From: Gammaproteobacteria bacterium
GTDB lineage: Bacteria; Pseudomonadota; Gammaproteobacteria; UBA4575
DNA length: 7,905 nt
Assembly: GCA_028281205.1 (NCBI GenBank)
Contig: JANQKJ010000269.1
Span: 1 to 7,905 of the forward strand
Reading direction: 5' to 3'
Shown here in pieces: positions 6,032 to 7,905 of this stretch (position 1 is its first letter; the number at the start of each line of letters is the position of its first letter). Made by a program: the position numbers and the translations under genes. Below the pieces are notes generated by a model. That model had not been told where the DNA came from, made no database searches, and worked only from the letters and a program-made list of their open reading frames with translations.

Positions 6032-7297
6032 ATGAGTAAAAATATCCAATCTATACGTGGAATGCATGATTTTGCTCCCGCAGAAGCGGAATCTATGCGC
6101 ATGCTTGAGGATAAGTTGTTACAAGTACTGCATCAGTATAGTTATCAAGAAATTCGCACTCCTATTGTAGAAAAACTGGAACTGTTCAAGCGTTCTATTG
6201 GTGAAGTGACCGATATTGTTGAAAAAGAAATGTATGCCTTTGAGGATCGCGGCGGCGATTACTTGGGGTTAAGACCCGAGGGTACAGCAAGTGTTGTGCG
6301 CGCTGGAATTGAAAATGGCTGGCTGCATAACCAGCAACAACGCTATTGGTATTTGGGTCCATTTTTTCGTCGCGAGAGACCACAAAAAGGTCGTTACCGT
6401 CAATTTCATCAGTTAGGTGTGGAAACTTTTGGCATGCAAGGGCCCGATATTGATTTAGAGTTAATATTAATGACACAGGCTATGTGGAGTGCAGTAGGTT
6501 TGCATAGTGATCATGTGCAGTTGCAAATAAATTCCCTTGGTGACACTGAAGCACGTGCCAGGCACAGAGAAAAATTAATTGAATATTTATTAGCGCATCT
6601 GGAAGCATTGGACGAAGAAGGTAAAAACCGACTACATGCTAATCCATTACGAGTATTGGATAGTAAAAACCCTCAAGTTCAAGCGATTGTCGGAGATGCA
6701 CCAAAACTAATTGATTATTTAGATGCCGAAGCTAAACAGCATTTTGAACAACTGCAAGTTTCATTAGAGGAATTGGGCGTTGAGTGCGAAGTGAATCCCA
6801 CGTTAGTCAGAGGGTTGGATTATTACAATCGTACTGTTTTCGAATGGGTGACGAGTAAACTAGGCGCACAAGGAACCATTTGTGCAGGTGGCCGCTATGA
6901 TAATTTAGTTACACAAATGGGTGGCCGTGCGACTCCTGCGGCCGGTTTTGCTATTGGTTTGGAAAGATTACATAGTCTAGTCGAAGAACAGATAGCTGCT
7001 GAAGTCGAAAATATCGATGCGTATTTCGTTGCATTAGATGACAGCGCAGTTAACTATGGCTTTAAATTGCTAGCAAAAATTCGCCAACAATGTCCGCATT
7101 GCGCTATTCAGATGAATTGTGGAGGTGGTAGTATCAAGTCGCAAATGAAACGCGCAGATCGTTCAGGCGCAAGATTGGCTTTAATTGCAGGTACGGATGA
7201 AGTGAGGAATAAGACTGTCACGGTTAAGTATTTGCAGACTCAAGATGAACAACAAATCCTGTCTGAGGGGCAGTTAATAGAATTATTGAATCAATAG
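6032..7297 (+). CDS. hisS: Histidyl-tRNA synthetase
   Basis: HisRS charges tRNA-His with histidine using ATP and is a class II homodimer in the cytoplasm. The 421 residues are the usual bacterial length (424 in E. coli). Visible blocks are IRGMHDF (8-14), motif 1 around EIRTPIVEKLELF (40-52), EKEMYAFEDRGG (64-75) with LRPEGTA (80-86), and motif 2 from YWYLGPFFRRERPQKGR to QLGVE (105-131). The histidine-specific motifs LVRGLDYYNRT (258-268) and AGGRYD (285-290) follow, then motif 3 GFAIGLERL (305-313). The C-terminal anticodon-binding domain spans about 328-421. A CPHC plus nearby C363 gives three cysteines in that domain. The ATG at 6032 is supported by the family N-terminus, yet no clear Shine-Dalgarno precedes it. 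The gene sits 37 bases after rodZ and 34 before yfgM. Confidence 0.98.
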   Translation: MSKNIQSIRGMHDFAPAEAESMRMLEDKLLQVLHQYSYQEIRTPIVEKLELFKRSIGEVTDIVEKEMYAFEDRGGDYLGLRPEGTASVVRAGIENGWLHNQQQRYWYLGPFFRRERPQKGRYRQFHQLGVETFGMQGPDIDLELILMTQAMWSAVGLHSDHVQLQINSLGDTEARARHREKLIEYLLAHLEALDEEGKNRLHANPLRVLDSKNPQVQAIVGDAPKLIDYLDAEAKQHFEQLQVSLEELGVECEVNPTLVRGLDYYNRTVFEWVTSKLGAQGTICAGGRYDNLVTQMGGRATPAAGFAIGLERLHSLVEEQIAAEVENIDAYFVALDDSAVNYGFKLLAKIRQQCPHCAIQMNCGGGSIKSQMKRADRSGARLALIAGTDEVRNKTVTVKYLQTQDEQQILSEGQLIELLNQ

Positions 7298-7331
7298 CTG
7301 TTGAAGAAACAGTTTAGGGTTAGGAGACATT

Positions 7332-7905
7332 ATGGCCGAACATGATACAGATGAAGAACAAATACGTGCTCTAAAAGAATGGTGGAATGAAAATGGCCGT
7401 TCTGTGGTTGCGGGCGTTGTTATTGGTGTTGGAACACTGGTTGGCTGGAAAGGTTGGGGAGTGTATCAAGAACAGCAAGCAATAGAGGCCTCAGATCTCT
7501 ACAATAACATGCGTTCTGCCATACTCGCTCAGGATTTAGATAGTATTGTCATACAGGCGCAAGAATTGAAAGATAATTATGCATCTACACCTTATGCCTC
7601 TTGGGGTGCATTACTACTAGCAAAAGCTAGCGAAGCTAGTGACGATACGGCTGGAGCACTAGAGAACTTGCGTTGGGCAAGTGAAAATGCCAACCAGGAA
7701 ACAGTAAAAAGCTTGGCTAAGTTACGATTGGCGCGCGTTTATATTGCAACAGCGGAATACGCTAAAGCTGAAGAGTTGCTCGACCAGTCATTTCCTGAAG
7801 CCTACACTTCACTGTATCAAGAACTACTAGGTGATTTATATGCACAGCGTGGTAACTATGCACAGGCACGTAAAGCCTATGATGCAGCCATTGCTGCCGC
7901 AGAAG
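7332..7905 (+). CDS. yfgM: YfgM family SecYEG-associated TPR membrane protein (3' truncated by window)
   Basis: YfgM is an inner-membrane protein with a periplasmic TPR domain. In E. coli it associates with the SecYEG translocon and the chaperone PpiD and helps newly exported proteins move to periplasmic chaperones. About 191 codons are present; the family is ~206 residues, so only the end is missing beyond the right edge. The start M-A-E-H-D is followed by QIRALKEWWNENGRS, a single transmembrane helix at about 24-40 (VVAGVVIGVGTLVGWKG) and then paired helices, including LRLARVYIATAEYAKAEELL and LGDLYAQRGNYAQARKAY. The ATG has a strong ribosome site, TAGGAG at 7321-7326. Placement after hisS is the conserved hisS-yfgM-bamB-der order; bamB would be expected just outside the window. 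Confidence 0.94.
   Translation, partial: MAEHDTDEEQIRALKEWWNENGRSVVAGVVIGVGTLVGWKGWGVYQEQQAIEASDLYNNMRSAILAQDLDSIVIQAQELKDNYASTPYASWGALLLAKASEASDDTAGALENLRWASENANQETVKSLAKLRLARVYIATAEYAKAEELLDQSFPEAYTSLYQELLGDLYAQRGNYAQARKAYDAAIAAAE

Noticed and set aside
6195..6476. 93-codon minus-strand open frame within hisS
   Set aside because: It is antisense to the essential motif 2 region of hisS with no independent coding evidence.
7298..7312. Short inverted repeat CTGTT...AACAG between hisS and yfgM
   Set aside because: Only 5 mostly A-T pairs with a 5-base loop and no T-run; too weak to call a terminator, and yfgM follows closely with a strong ribosome site.

Overview
The window is a compact, all plus-strand block of conserved housekeeping genes from a gammaproteobacterium of moderately low GC (by eye a little over 40%). 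The proteins resemble the E. coli and Pseudomonas versions along their whole length. The order hscB(tail)-hscA-fdx-iscX-ndk-rlmN-pilF-rodZ-hisS-yfgM is essentially the one I recall from Pseudomonas and related lineages. Genus cannot be fixed from this sequence.

Region 1 (1-2518) is the distal half of an isc operon. It holds the last codons of hscB (co-chaperone), hscA (specialised Hsp70), fdx (2Fe-2S ferredoxin) and iscX (small acidic IscS/Fe-binding protein). Together with upstream genes outside the window these build iron-sulfur clusters and pass them to apo-proteins. Region 2 (2519-2718) is the only sizeable non-coding stretch. It carries a candidate promoter, a 10-bp imperfect hairpin and short palindromes, and no clear intrinsic terminator.

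Region 3 (2719-5994) is a tightly packed run. It comprises ndk (nucleotide balancing), rlmN (radical-SAM methylation of 23S rRNA and tRNA, which itself needs a 4Fe-4S cluster), pilF/pilW (type IV pilus pilotin lipoprotein) and rodZ (cell-shape factor). ndk/rlmN, rlmN/pilF and pilF/rodZ all overlap, suggesting translational coupling. Region 4 (5995-7905) has hisS (histidyl-tRNA synthetase) and the first ~191 codons of yfgM (SecYEG-associated TPR membrane protein), which runs off the right edge.

I see no mobile element, CRISPR array, tRNA/rRNA gene, toxin-antitoxin pair or defence system, and nothing that looks like an undescribed system. The points most worth a second look are the absence of ispG between rodZ and hisS, the broken reading frame at the tail of hscB, and the structured iscX-ndk spacer.
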